From contig OZ244626.1 of NCBI GenBank assembly GCA_965218495.1, positions 1,240,001 to 1,304,000 of the forward strand: a DNA stretch of 64,000 bases, written 5' to 3'. Of the stretch, positions 9,572-19,059 are shown one piece after another. The DNA comes from G965218495 sp965218495 (GTDB lineage: Bacteria; Bacteroidota; Rhodothermia; Rhodothermales; Bin80). Positions within the stretch are counted from its first letter, which is position 1. Every line of letters starts with the position of its first letter. The position numbers were made by a program, and so were the translations under genes. A model generated the notes under the pieces. That model did no database searches. It was not told the origin of the DNA and worked only from the letters and a program-made list of their open reading frames with translations.

Positions 9572-11664
9572 ATGCGCGCGATCTTTGAGCCACAGTTTGA
9601 GCTTGGGCACACGCCCATTGGAGAGATCAGCTTTGACGCTCGGTCCAGAGACGATATTCCGGCCGTACTGCGTGGACTGCAGGACATCTTCACGCACCGT
9701 GCGACACGCGAGCGGGTGTTCGCGATTCTGCGGGAGCAGTTAGGCGCGAAGGTCAATTTGCGGCGTGGTCGCCCCGGGCTGTGTCTGTGGCGGATCTTCG
9801 TGCTGGGCACGCTGCAGAAGGCGCTCGACTGCGACTTCGACCGTCTGGTGGAATTGGCGAACTTTCACACGGCGTTGCGCCAGATGCTGGGGCATGCAGA
9901 TTTTGGAGATAAGCACCAGTATCGCCTGCAGACCGTTATTGACAACGTGCGTCTGCTTACCGAGGAGACGCTGCAGCAGATCAATGCGGTGGTGGTGGCC
10001 CGTGGGCATCAGCTGTTGAAGCACAGGTCATCGGATCCGCTTCACTGCCGGGCCGACTCAGCGGTTGCGAAGACCCATGTGGAGTGGCCCACCGATGTCC
10101 GTTTGCTGTGGGATGCGCTGCGCCGTCTGATCAGGAAGCTGGCACGTCTGTGCCAAAAGCATGCGATAGCGGGCTGGCGCAAGTCGCAGGCCTGGATCAA
10201 GAAAATAGAGCGCGCCTTTTATCGCGTGCGCACTTCCCGGCAGTGGCGTAGTACGTCGAAAGTGGCAAACTACCTGGCACTTTGCCGCACTATCGTGTCG
10301 AAGGCAGCGGCTACGCAAGCGATATTGAGGCAAAACGATGTTGAAAGCGCGGAAGTGTCGTGGTATTTGCGGACTGGAGAGCAGCTGATAGACCAGGTGT
10401 CGCGCCGTTTGATCCAGGGCGAGAAGATTCCGCACGGCCAGAAGCTCTTCTCCGTGCATGAGCCCCACACGCGCTGGATCGACAAAGGAAAGGCGGGCGT
10501 GATGGCAGAGTTGGTGCGCCAGGCTAACTGGCAGGATATAGCGGGTGAAAGTCCCGTGTTATGAAACTGAAACCAGGTACATATCTCCGCGAGCCGTGCG
10601 TGGCCACCCGTGAGGGTGGGCGCGAAGCGTCGGTAGCGGTGCGTGTGGCCAGGGTTATTGAGCACCGAAAAACATGTAATCTGGGTCGCCGAGGCTTTCA
10701 GCTCGGTCGAAGGCAACATGTCCGTCATCGCTATGGTGAGACGGCGGACAGGCCCACGGTGTCCGGGACCCCATGGACGCATGTACATATCCTGCTGGGA
10801 CCTGGGAGATCTTCTTGTTGCCCAGCGCTACGGGCGGGGCCGCCAAAGCCAAGGCGAGAGCCGAGCGGAGGACGTACGGCAAGGAGAAGTCAGATGCGAC
10901 GATACGTAGCTGTGAAGCCGACGAACAAAGCGGGGGTGCCCTCGTGGCGGAGTCAGTGGAGCGAAGCGTCGCACCCAAGGGGAAATCGTGCAGTCCCACA
11001 CGTACCGGACTCAGTGCCGGATTTTGCGCGTCCCAGGGATGAATCGGTTACGGCTGCGGGTCGGCTTGCCGACCTGCTAACGTCATGCGCGGCAGCGCGA
11101 CCCAAGGGAGGAGCCGGATGCGTTAGCGCGCACGTCCGGATCTGTCCGGGGCCCCCGGGGAAACCTGGGGGCTACCGGGATGGGGTACCGGTGTGCGTGC
11201 TGGAGGATCAGCACCAATTCATTCTGCGCCACTACGTGCAACACGAAGGTGGCGACCAGGACATGATCGTGCCGTTCCTTGCAGAGGCGAAGCGGCGCTA
11301 CCCGGCGCTGGCATCATGCAGCATGGACAAGGGGTTTTACACGCCAGAGAATCGCGAGCAGCTTGACAAGTTGTTGGACCTAAACGTGATGCCCCGAAAG
11401 GGGCGGCACCGTAAAGCGGACCGCGAACGGGAGACCCATCCGGACTTCGTGGCAGCCCGGCGTCAACACCCGGTCGTAGAGTCGGCGATCAATAACCTCG
11501 ATCACCGGGGGATGTCACTAGTGCGCACCCATGGCAAGGCCGGCTTCGACAGGACGCTGGCACTGGTAGTGGTGGCCACCAATGTGCACCGCATAGGTCA
11601 GGTTCTGAAGCAGAAGGAAGCGCGCCGACGAAAGTGGCACCAGGCACGCAGTAGGGCGCAGTAA
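9572..11664 (+). CDS. IS1202-group transposase, split by a group II intron (copy 1)
   Basis: Exon 1 (9572-10513, 314 codons) and exon 2 (11182-11664, 160 codons plus stop) are separated by intron C. Joined, they give a 474-residue protein whose junction reads AGVMAEL then GVPVCVLEDQHQF, as expected for this family. Exon 1 contains SFDARSRDDIPAVLRGLQ and HCRADSAVAKTHVEWPTDVR. Exon 2 has SCSMDKGFYTPENREQL and RRQHPVVESAINNL, supplying further acidic catalytic candidates. Without splicing, exon 1 reads into the intron and stops at 10562-10564, losing the second half of the catalytic domain. Activity of the element therefore depends on RNA splicing. Confidence 0.9.
10514..11181 (+). ncRNA. ORF-less group II intron C in the IS1202 transposase (copy 1)
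   Basis: The intron begins with GTGCG (10514-10518) and ends in AT (11180-11181), fitting the GTGYG...AY rule. A 34-base domain V lies at 11111-11144, starting GAGCCGGATGCG and containing the AGC triad, with its partner strand CGCACGTCCGG. A GC-rich domain VI (about 11146-11179) carries a candidate branch A in GCTACCGGG. Removing 668 bases restores one reading frame with family-typical sequence across the junction. No intron-encoded protein is present, so splicing in trans by another maturase or self-splicing must be assumed. A near-identical copy is at 55158-55825. Confidence 0.88.
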
Positions 11665-11907
11665 GGCCCTACCAAGCGCCGTCACGGGAGCAAGCCATAC
11701 TCCTTGCAATGGGGAGAGCGCAAACCTATATCGTGTTTGTAGTGCAATGGCCTGAAAAGCTGGCTGAAGGCCGCGGCTTTGTGCCAAATCCACTCATATT
11801 CGGGGGCTGCGCGCCTTGCGCACACCCCTGACCGCGACAAAAGGCTTACCGCCCATCCACAATCTGCCCGCATATTGCTCCCAATAGGCCTTTTTCGGGC
11901 AATCACT

Positions 11908-11957
11908 AACTAACTGTATCTTAAAGGCTTAAAGTGTTTTCGGACAACCACGATTTA
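11908..11957. repeat. Short dispersed repeat, copy 2
   Basis: This is the partner of the repeat at 4411-4460. It directly abuts the right end of the IS1202 element, with TTAAAG, CTTAAAGTGTTTTCGGACA and ATTTAG in the same order. It may be the end of another degraded related element. The stretch from here to 12079 contains no supported gene. Confidence 0.5.
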
Positions 11958-12079
11958 GGCGCGCCGCCTTCCGCAAGGGGGGTACCCAATCGGCCTTCTG
12001 GTTTGCGATGCCATGAACGTAGCGAGGCCAACGAATCGGCCCCTGTGTCGTATATGTAGTTCGCATATCGACCAGCTTT

Positions 12080-13321
12080 GTGTCATTTCACCGTTTCGTC
12101 GCAGTTCGGTACCTCACTGGCGCGCTTGGGCGCGAGGAAGGGCGGCGTTTTCTCAGGTTTATTACTATAGTAGCAGTCGGTGGGGTTGCCGTCGGCGTCG
12201 CAATGCTCCTGCTGGCCCTATCCATAGTACGGGGATTCAGCCGCGAAATCGAGGCCAAAATCATCGGTTTTGGAGCGCACGTTCAGGTCGAGAACATCCG
12301 CCATTCACCGCTGCAAGGCGCTTGGGCAACTGCAACACAGATACGGGCGATGCCAGCTGTCAGTCACATCCAGCCAGTAGTCACGGAGTTTGCACTACTG
12401 CGGCAGTCGGGGTCGGAAATCGAAGGTGTCGGCCTGTGGGGAACTGATTCGCTTCCGACCTATATCCGCGATGCGCTAACGGCAGGAACAGCCGACCTGG
12501 TATCCAAAGACGACAAGCCACGATTGGTAGTCGGCACAACGCTTGCGCAGCTACTGGGGCTTGGCGTTGGTGACAAAGTGGTCGTGTTTTCCACGCGGTC
12601 GGCCACGGCGAGCGGGGGCAGCTTGTACACTACGCGGCCTAACCTTCGCCAATTTCAGGTTGGCGCACTCTACCAAACGTCGCTGGCCGACTTCGATGAG
12701 ACGTACGTCTTTACGGATATTGGTGTCGCACGTGGACTGCTAAACTACGGACCGGACGAGGTTACGCGGCTTGATGTGACGGTACATGATCCGACAACCG
12801 CCAAGGCCGTAGCGAGGGAGATAGAAGACGAGTTGGGCGTTCCCGTGTTGGCTCGCTCGATCTATGAGGTCTATCGGGGGCTCTTCGCCTGGGTAAATCT
12901 CCAGGAAGCCATCATCCCGCTGGTAATTGGTATACTGATTCTGGTTGCAGCCTTCAACATCGTCGGCACACTGCTGATCGTGATTTTGGAGAAAACTCGG
13001 GAAATAGGCATCCTGGCCAGCATGGGCGCCTCGCGCCAAAGCTTGAAGCGCCTGTTCCTGTCACTGGGCCTCATGGTCGGCTCGGTAGGGACCGTTGCCG
13101 GCCTAGCACTGGCGTTGGTGCTAGGCCTGATTCAGCAGCAGTACGGAGTCATTCCGCTTCCCGCGGAAGCTTACTATATGACCACCGCGCCTATTACATT
13201 GCATCCGTTAGACTTTGTTCTAGTGTGTGTCGTTTCGCTTCTACTGACAGCGATGGCAGCGTATATTCCGGCGCGCGTGGCTGCGCGCATTGATCCGCTG
13301 AAAGTCATCCGATTCGGTTAG
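12080..13321 (+). CDS. LolC/LolE-like ABC transporter permease
   Basis: 413-residue inner-membrane permease of the FtsX/MacB type. One N-terminal membrane helix (FITIVAVGGVAVGVAMLLLA) is followed by a large periplasmic domain (residues about 50-265). Three C-terminal helices follow: VIGILILVAAFNIVGTLLIV, a second around LGLMVGSVGTVAGLALALVL, and a third around FVLVCVVSLLLTAMAAYIP. REIGILASMGAS is the coupling-helix signature. In LolC/E-type systems such permeases with a LolD ATPase release lipoproteins from the inner membrane. No ATPase gene is adjacent here. The GTG at 12080 is chosen because it opens directly into the conserved amphipathic N-terminus. Confidence 0.9.
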   Translation: MSFHRFVAVRYLTGALGREEGRRFLRFITIVAVGGVAVGVAMLLLALSIVRGFSREIEAKIIGFGAHVQVENIRHSPLQGAWATATQIRAMPAVSHIQPVVTEFALLRQSGSEIEGVGLWGTDSLPTYIRDALTAGTADLVSKDDKPRLVVGTTLAQLLGLGVGDKVVVFSTRSATASGGSLYTTRPNLRQFQVGALYQTSLADFDETYVFTDIGVARGLLNYGPDEVTRLDVTVHDPTTAKAVAREIEDELGVPVLARSIYEVYRGLFAWVNLQEAIIPLVIGILILVAAFNIVGTLLIVILEKTREIGILASMGASRQSLKRLFLSLGLMVGSVGTVAGLALALVLGLIQQQYGVIPLPAEAYYMTTAPITLHPLDFVLVCVVSLLLTAMAAYIPARVAARIDPLKVIRFG

Positions 13322-13378
13322 GCTTGCTGCAACGAGTGCGTAATACACTGCACGTACTACTTGAAGTTAACGTGTCCC

Positions 13379-13627
13379 ATGGCTGCTATCTCGGTCTTTC
13401 TCTTCAGTGTGTTAAGGCAAAGGATCGGCCAAAAGCGGGTCAAGGTTGATATTCCATCACCGTCGACTGCCGCCGCGGTGCTGGATGCGCTGGTGGAGTC
13501 ATATCCGCTGATGGAACCATTCAGGCCGGTCATGCGCCTGGCTGTCAACCAAGTCTACGCCAATGAGAGCGACACAGTAGTCGAAGGCGACGAAGTGGCC
13601 GTCATCACGCCAGTCAGTGGGGGATAA
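13379..13627 (+). CDS. moaD: MoaD-like molybdopterin synthase sulfur carrier
   Basis: Small ubiquitin-fold protein of 82 residues ending in the essential Gly-Gly (VSGG), the site of thiocarboxylation used to sulfurate precursor Z in molybdenum cofactor synthesis. The ATG at 13379 (MAAISVFLFSVLRQ) is preferred over an upstream TTG because it begins right at the first beta strand. The next gene, six bases downstream, encodes MoaE, the catalytic partner, so the two are almost surely co-transcribed. Confidence 0.9.
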   Translation: MAAISVFLFSVLRQRIGQKRVKVDIPSPSTAAAVLDALVESYPLMEPFRPVMRLAVNQVYANESDTVVEGDEVAVITPVSGG

Positions 13628-13633
13628 CAACCT

Positions 13634-14095
13634 ATGCAAGACGAGTCTAGCTGGATTCAGATTCAGCACGCTCCGCTGAATGTTGGCGACGCGTGTGCGT
13701 TCTTGCAGACGCCTGCCGCAGGTGGTATCGCGCTGTTTGTAGGCACCACCCGCCGGTGGACGGACGGCAAGGAGACGCAGCAGCTGGAGTACCAGGCCTA
13801 CCTGCCTATGGCAACTAAGGAGATGCAACGCCTGGCAGCGGCCGCAAAAGCTCGCTGGCCCACCTTGCGTACATGCCTCCTGCATCGCCTGGGCGTTGTT
13901 CCCGCAGCTGAAGCGAGCGTCATCGTCGGCGTTGCCGCGGCCCATCGCGCACCTGCATACGAGGCATGCAGATATCTGATTGACACGCTTAAGCGGCAGG
14001 TGCCCATTTGGAAATGTGAGCACTACGTCGGCGGCACCACAGAGTGGATTGGAGGCGGAGACCAACCGGCTCCCGAACTACAGGTGCCGGATTAG
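13634..14095 (+). CDS. moaE: MoaE, molybdopterin synthase catalytic subunit
   Basis: This is the large subunit of molybdopterin synthase; it transfers sulfur from MoaD thiocarboxylate to precursor Z. The 153-residue length is normal. Family features include GGIALFVGTTRRWTDGK near the N-terminus, LEYQAYLPMATKEM, HRLGVVPAAEASVIVGVAAA, and the C-terminal PIWKCEHYVGG with the conserved lysine. It sits six bases after moaD. The downstream neighbour purC is convergent. It looks intact. Confidence 0.93.
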   Translation: MQDESSWIQIQHAPLNVGDACAFLQTPAAGGIALFVGTTRRWTDGKETQQLEYQAYLPMATKEMQRLAAAAKARWPTLRTCLLHRLGVVPAAEASVIVGVAAAHRAPAYEACRYLIDTLKRQVPIWKCEHYVGGTTEWIGGGDQPAPELQVPD

Positions 14096-14134
14096 CGCCG
14101 TCGGGCCCAAACTCTTCGAGTCCGCCAACCCCGC

Positions 14135-15106
14135 CTATTGCACGCGTGAAAGTGACTCGCGAATGCGGGCATCGGGAACCGAATGCATGTCCGGCTCGAA
14201 AGCTCTGCCAGTAACCGACTCGAACAGCGCAATGTACCGCGCCGAAACCTGCGCTCGAAAGTCGTCCGGTAAGTCGGGCAGCACTTGGCCTTCCTTGCCC
14301 TGAAAGCCGCGGCTCATCAACCACTCGCGAACAAACTCTTTCGAAAGTTGCTGTTGCGGCTTGCCCATGCGCTGCAGACCCTCAAACGGCTCCAGATAGA
14401 AGTAGCGTGACGAATCCGGCGTGTGCACCTCATCAATCAGTACGTACGTGTGATCTGGTGCGTGCCCAAATTCGTATTTCGTGTCTACCAGGATCAGCCC
14501 TTGAGATGCCGCCAGTTGGGACCCTCGCTCGAACAGTGCTAGAGAGTACGCTTCGAGCTGGTCAAATAGCACTGCAGTGATGAGTCCCTGCGCAATGGCC
14601 TCTTCGCGGCTGATGTCCTCGTCGTGGCCCTCTTGCGCTTTGGTTGTGGGCGTAAGAATTGGCTTCGGAAGACGATCGTTCTGCCGCAGGCCATCCGGTA
14701 GCGTCTTGCCACATAAGACGCGCTTGCCGCTTCCATACGTACGCCAGGCGTGGCCAACCAGGTACCCGCGTACTACGAACTCCAAGGTAGTTGGCTCACA
14801 CCGCAGCGCAACGGTGACATTGGGGTCTGGAACCGACACGATGTGGTTGGCGACGATGTCGCTCGTTGCCTCAAAGAAGTAGGCAGCCAGCTGGTTTAGC
14901 ACCTGCCCCTTGAAAGGAATGGTCTGACGAAGCACATGATCGAAAGCAGAGATCCGATCTGTGGTAACCAGGATCAGGCGATCCCCTGACTGGTACGTGT
15001 CGCGCACCTTGCCCTGGTACTTCTTGCCCAAGTGCGTGTAGTTCGTACCTCCAAGTGTGTGATCAAGCTGCTGCTGAATGGCCTCCCGATGTGTGTCGAT
15101 GCTCAT
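14135..15106 (-). CDS. purC: SAICAR synthetase
   Basis: Phosphoribosylaminoimidazole-succinocarboxamide synthase of purine biosynthesis joins aspartate to CAIR using ATP. The 323 residues fit the longer bacterial/yeast type rather than the roughly 240-residue form. Motifs include GKVRDTYQSGDRLILVTTDR and ISAFDHVL at the N-terminus, EFVVRGYLVGHAWRTYGSG, and LILVDTKYEFGHAPD with VLIDEVHTPDSSRY for nucleotide and metal binding. It starts 15 bases after the stop of the LacI-type regulator gene on the same strand, so the two may share a transcript. Confidence 0.95.
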   Translation of the reverse strand: MSIDTHREAIQQQLDHTLGGTNYTHLGKKYQGKVRDTYQSGDRLILVTTDRISAFDHVLRQTIPFKGQVLNQLAAYFFEATSDIVANHIVSVPDPNVTVALRCEPTTLEFVVRGYLVGHAWRTYGSGKRVLCGKTLPDGLRQNDRLPKPILTPTTKAQEGHDEDISREEAIAQGLITAVLFDQLEAYSLALFERGSQLAASQGLILVDTKYEFGHAPDHTYVLIDEVHTPDSSRYFYLEPFEGLQRMGKPQQQLSKEFVREWLMSRGFQGKEGQVLPDLPDDFRAQVSARYIALFESVTGRAFEPDMHSVPDARIRESLSRVQ

Positions 15107-15121
15107 GGGTTGTCGGTTAAG

Positions 15122-16141
15122 TTAATGAGAGCTTGACAGTCGCGCTTTGAGCCTCGGAATGATCTGGTGATCTTCGCGATCGGTTGTCCCCGGGTTGTCC
15201 AACCGAAACAGCAGCCGTTTGGCTGCCAACTCGCCAGTGGCAACCATGTCCTGGGCCACGCTGGAAAGACCGACGTAAGCGCTGGTCTTCAGATCGTCAT
15301 AACCCACCAGTGCAACGTCTTCCGGCACGCGCTTTCCCGCTTCGCGAAGCGCCTTCCACGCTCCGATTGCCTGCACGTCGCTGCTTGAGAACACGGCGGT
15401 GGCCGGTGGGTTCAGGGCAAGGATACGCTGCATGGCCTCATAGCCATGCTCTTCGCTGAATCCGGCGTGCAGCGGGGTTCTGCCGCTCTGAATGAGCTCT
15501 TGCGCGATGGGCAGGCCGCCGTCTGCGAGCGCCTTTTTATAGCCTTCAACACGCTGGGTCTGAAGGTAACCGTCCGTATGGGCGCGGATCATACCGATCC
15601 GCTGATGCCCTTTGGATACCAGATGCGCCGTGGCAGCATACGCACCCGAAGCGTTGTCCCAATAGTAGCAGTCGAATTCCGTGTGGTGATGCCCAACCAG
15701 TACGACAGGGGCACGCAAAGCCTTGAGCTCCTTTGCAAGCGCCTGATCGACTGGGACGCCAGCCAGCAGCAGACCATCAACGGTCCCGGCCTTGAGCTTG
15801 CGCAAGAGTTTCTCTAGCGGAGACTTCGTTCCGAGGTCGAAAAGCAGCAGCTCTCCATCCTCGTCGGCAAGAATATTCCGAACGCCCGCTAGTAACTCGT
15901 TATGAAAGGGCGTAGTGAAAGTGGGAATCGCGATGGCGATTGACTGTGAGCGCTGCTGCGCCAACGCCTTTGCCACGCGGTGTGGCCGAAACTTAAGCGC
16001 ATCAATACTCTCCAAGACGCGTTCTCGCGTGGCGTCCGCCACATGCGGGGAATCGTTGAGCACGCGGGATACCGTGGAAATCGCAACGCCGGCCCGCTCC
16101 GCCACATCGTAGATCGTTACCCTAAACCTCTGTTGTTCCAT
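15122..16141 (-). CDS. LacI-family transcriptional regulator
   Basis: The protein has an N-terminal helix-turn-helix (TIYDVAERAGVAISTVSRVL) with the LacI hinge (ALKFRPHRVAKALAQ), then a periplasmic-binding-like effector domain of about 270 residues. The ATG at 16141 (MEQQRFRVTIYDV) is preferred to an upstream in-frame start because it is closest to the helix-turn-helix. It is divergent from a sugar-type ABC ATPase gene, and a candidate palindromic operator lies in the 92-base gap. It probably represses carbohydrate uptake; the effector is unknown. purC follows directly downstream. Confidence 0.92.
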   Translation of the reverse strand: MEQQRFRVTIYDVAERAGVAISTVSRVLNDSPHVADATRERVLESIDALKFRPHRVAKALAQQRSQSIAIAIPTFTTPFHNELLAGVRNILADEDGELLLFDLGTKSPLEKLLRKLKAGTVDGLLLAGVPVDQALAKELKALRAPVVLVGHHHTEFDCYYWDNASGAYAATAHLVSKGHQRIGMIRAHTDGYLQTQRVEGYKKALADGGLPIAQELIQSGRTPLHAGFSEEHGYEAMQRILALNPPATAVFSSSDVQAIGAWKALREAGKRVPEDVALVGYDDLKTSAYVGLSSVAQDMVATGELAAKRLLFRLDNPGTTDREDHQIIPRLKARLSSSH

Positions 16142-16184
16142 ACACGCTGAACGCCGCCGGTTCGCCACCTGAATAGCCGAGTCG

Positions 16185-16192
16185 AACCGGTT
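16185..16192. promoter_or_regulatory. Candidate LacI-family operator
   Basis: AACCGGTT is a perfect palindrome with the central CG typical of LacI-family operators, lying between the divergent regulator and ABC ATPase genes. A related half-site (GCCGGTTCG) occurs about 30 bases away. Assignment rests on shape and position only. Confidence 0.45.
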
Positions 16193-16233
16193 GTACTATA
16201 TTCCACTGATTGGTGTTCAGCACTAGCGTGTCT

Positions 16234-17337
16234 ATGGCCAGGGTCGAGCTCAAGAACGTACGTAAGGTCTTCGAAAACGGACACGAGGCCGTCGCCGGTG
16301 TGTCCTTTACGATCAAGGATGGAGAATTTGCCGTGCTCGTTGGGCCCTCAGGCTGTGGGAAAAGTACCACGCTGCGAATGCTAGCAGGACTGGAGACCGT
16401 GACCGAAGGCGAGATCAGCATCGGAGACTGCATCGTGAACGACGTGCCGCCAAAGGACCGGGACATCGCGATGGTGTTTCAGAACTACGCGCTGTACCCG
16501 CACATGACGGTGTTCGATAACATGGCCTTCGGACTCAAGCTGCGCAAGTACTCCAAGAGCGAGATCCGCACCCGCGTAGCACAGGCTGCGGAAGTCCTTG
16601 GGATTGACGAGATACTGGACCGCAAGCCCAAGCAGCTTTCCGGTGGTCAGCAGCAACGGGTAACCGTTGGGCGTGCCATTGTGCGAAAGCCACAAGTCTT
16701 TCTTTTTGATGAGCCGCTCTCCAATTTGGACGCCAAGCTCCGCATGCAGATGCGCACCGAGATCACCAACCTTCATCGACGCCTAGGCACCACGATGATC
16801 TACGTGACGCACGACCAAGTTGAGGCAATGACTATGGGCGACAAGATCGTGGTGATGCGTGGGGGCCATGTGCAGCAGATTGACTCTCCGCTGGCGCTTT
16901 ACAACCGGCCAGCGAACACGTTCGTGGCTAGTTTCATCGGCAGCCCGTCCATGAATCTCGCCCCCGGGCGTTTGGCCACGGCAGATGGCCTCTGTTTTGA
17001 GTCGGCAGATTTTTCCGTACCTCTGGAAGGAATTCCATACCTGGAGGATTACATGGACCGCAGTGTGGTGTTGGGCTTCAGGCCGGAGCACGTTTATATG
17101 CGGGATAGTGCTGACTCTCCTCCCGGAGCCATTGAGCTGCAGCCCGTCACTGTGAGCCTCGTGGAGCCGCTGGGCCACGAAACTGTGGTTTACGGAAGGG
17201 TAGGGGAGGCATCGATTGTGGCGCGCATCAAGCCCGGGGTGCTGCCAGATCCCGGCCAAGTGCTGCACTTAACTATCGATCCGGCGCATCTGCACTTTTT
17301 TGACGCCTCGAAAGGATTTTCGTTGGCAACCGGATAG
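16234..17337 (+). CDS. MsmK/UgpC-type sugar ABC transporter ATPase
   Basis: ATPase subunit of a carbohydrate importer, 367 residues from the ATG at 16234 (MARVELKNV), which begins at the canonical first strand. Walker A GPSGCGKST is at residues 37-45; signature LSGGQQQRVTVGRAI, Walker B FLFDEPLSNLDAKLR and the switch VTHDQVEAMTMGD are all present. The C-terminal OB-fold regulatory domain (VLGFRPEHV) marks the MalK/UgpC subgroup, whose ATPases can serve several sugar permeases. No permease or binding protein is adjacent, so it may be a shared ATPase. The divergent LacI-type gene is the likely regulator. Confidence 0.93.
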   Translation: MARVELKNVRKVFENGHEAVAGVSFTIKDGEFAVLVGPSGCGKSTTLRMLAGLETVTEGEISIGDCIVNDVPPKDRDIAMVFQNYALYPHMTVFDNMAFGLKLRKYSKSEIRTRVAQAAEVLGIDEILDRKPKQLSGGQQQRVTVGRAIVRKPQVFLFDEPLSNLDAKLRMQMRTEITNLHRRLGTTMIYVTHDQVEAMTMGDKIVVMRGGHVQQIDSPLALYNRPANTFVASFIGSPSMNLAPGRLATADGLCFESADFSVPLEGIPYLEDYMDRSVVLGFRPEHVYMRDSADSPPGAIELQPVTVSLVEPLGHETVVYGRVGEASIVARIKPGVLPDPGQVLHLTIDPAHLHFFDASKGFSLATG

Positions 17338-17926
17338 CGTGCGTCGCCTTTGCATACGCCCCTGCGAGCCATATCATTCGACGCAAGGCCGTGATGATCC
17401 AGTTGTTATGAACTATCCTGCCGTGCCGACGAGTATTCGTTGCCTGCATCGCTGCTAAAAACGGTTCCTCCTGGATTGAATGCGCGCACTGAGACTGAGC
17501 TTCCAATTCAATCGTACATCGGATCGGATGAATACCCAGCGGCGCAACCTGCTGTACGAAGTTAGAGATTCGCAACCATGGCTGCCGCATTATCCACCGC
17601 AAGGACCACCCTGCCGACGTACCCTCTTAAGCATCACTTACACGATACAGGGAGAGCAAGGCTTTCGGAAAGGCTGAGGTCCATTATTTCCGCTCCGTAG
17701 TACTCTGCAGCTCGTCTTTTGCGGCTCAGCTCCGTCCTAAACGGCTGTCCAGTTCCTGGAATTCACTATTGCGGGCCAATCAAACCATCGCTTAATACTC
17801 TCTTAATCTCGTATCTTCCTGCACGGCGGTGCCAGAGGAAGAATTCCGCTCCTGTGGTGCGACCGGCATATATCACAGATTGGTGCCTCGCGCACGTTAA
17901 TCGCAGGTCTTGAACTAGAATTGCAC
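17338..17926. other. Intergenic region, no gene supported
   Basis: These 589 bases separate the ABC ATPase from an outer-membrane protein gene. I see only short unconvincing reading frames, no tRNA-like fold and no clear terminator. The promoter of the downstream gene is presumably in the last 100 bases. Confidence 0.6.
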
Positions 17927-18985
17927 ATGATTCGAGTGATCACATTGATCTCGCGGTTGCCGGCGGGCCTAATCCAACCCGGGTTGCAGGGACTATCGAT
18001 GGTTTGCATGCTTTTTGCGACATTGGCTGCAATTGCGCTTACTTCGGGCCCTGCGTTGGCCCAGGACGACTCCACCATTCAGTCTCCAGCCCAGGCGGAC
18101 ACAACAACGGCAGCCTGCCTTATTCATAATCCATCCGGCATAGGTGATTCTGACGCCCATACTGCCGCCCTGCTCGTGTGCCAAGCGCTGCGCGGCAAGG
18201 GCATTGACGTTGGAGAGCCGGTGTACGATGTCCCGGATATGGCCAGCGTTTATCGTGTCGGTGTCCATTTTCTGGGTGAAGCGGTTCTGCTAAGGGTAAG
18301 CCACGAGGTTCCCGTGGGCACAATCGTTCGCGAGCGGCAGGTAAGGCTGGCCTCGATTGAAGAGGCATTCGATGCAGCTGGCAGGCTGGTAGCCGCCCTG
18401 GACAGCGAGGAAGCGGTTGAATCCACGGCTACCATGGAAACCCTGATAACGGAGGACCTGGATTCAGATGTGAGTCTGTGGGCGTTCGGGCTGTTTGCCG
18501 CGTTTGCGCCGGGAGAGAATGTTACGCCTGCACCCGGCTTCATGCTGGGCTGGCACTATGAAACGCCACGGTTTGGCATTTTTACCGATTTCCATTTTGC
18601 CAATAACGAGAGTGACGAAAGCCACTTTCAGTATGGCACGCTTGCAGTTGGCGGACGATACTTCCTGCAGGACAAGGCCATAGCCCCGTGGATAGGCGGT
18701 GGCGCCTCGGTGTTATTCGGCACCGAGTCTGATGAGTTTCGTCAGGACGGATCGGGGATAGGGGTATTCGGCGCAGTCGGACTTGAAATGCTGCGCTTCA
18801 ACCGAAACCGGCTAGCGATTGAGTTCCGGCTCAACCTGCCGTTTTCCAAATTGCCGGATAGTGAGAACAACGATTTCTATTCCGATTTAGAAAATGGCAC
18901 AAATGTAGGACCTGACCAGTATGTGATACCCGTGAGCCTGAGCCTTTCGTATCTCAGGGATGCGCCCTGGCTGTCATGGTGGTGA
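17927..18985 (+). CDS. Predicted outer-membrane beta-barrel protein
   Basis: 352-residue exported protein. A signal peptide (hydrophobic core MVCMLFATLAAIALTSGPALA) is followed by a soluble region (residues about 50-170). That region is alpha/beta in character and could be a small periplasmic domain. The C-terminal part alternates polar and aromatic residues (FGIFTDFHFANNE, YGTLAVGGRYFL, VIPVSLSLSYLRD) as in an outer-membrane barrel. Start at the ATG 17927 rather than a TTG two codons upstream. I do not recognise the family; role unknown. Confidence 0.75.
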   Translation: MIRVITLISRLPAGLIQPGLQGLSMVCMLFATLAAIALTSGPALAQDDSTIQSPAQADTTTAACLIHNPSGIGDSDAHTAALLVCQALRGKGIDVGEPVYDVPDMASVYRVGVHFLGEAVLLRVSHEVPVGTIVRERQVRLASIEEAFDAAGRLVAALDSEEAVESTATMETLITEDLDSDVSLWAFGLFAAFAPGENVTPAPGFMLGWHYETPRFGIFTDFHFANNESDESHFQYGTLAVGGRYFLQDKAIAPWIGGGASVLFGTESDEFRQDGSGIGVFGAVGLEMLRFNRNRLAIEFRLNLPFSKLPDSENNDFYSDLENGTNVGPDQYVIPVSLSLSYLRDAPWLSWW

Positions 18986-19059
18986 CGTGTTGCAGAATAA
19001 CCCACCACGCAGACAGCCTGCTGGCCAGTGGACTAGTTGCCGCTGCAAATCTCCAGCAG

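Larger units (their letters stand above)
9329..11907 (+). mobile_element. IS1202-group (ISNCY) element with group II intron, copy 1
   Basis: The right terminus (TTTTTCGGGCAATCACT ending at 11907) and a left terminus beginning AGTAGTTGCTCGAAAAATAC at 9329 correspond to the ends of copy 2 at 54432-57010, which fixes the boundaries. Both copies are 2579 bp, including a 668-base intron. No target duplication is obvious for copy 1, and its left end differs from copy 2 at several positions, so this copy may be older or end-damaged. Confidence 0.85.

Noticed and set aside
10561..11664. 367-codon frame reading through intron C into exon 2
   Set aside because: The first 207 codons are intron RNA with no protein-like sequence; the true product is the spliced transposase. 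The mirror frame at 54675-55778 is rejected for the same reason.
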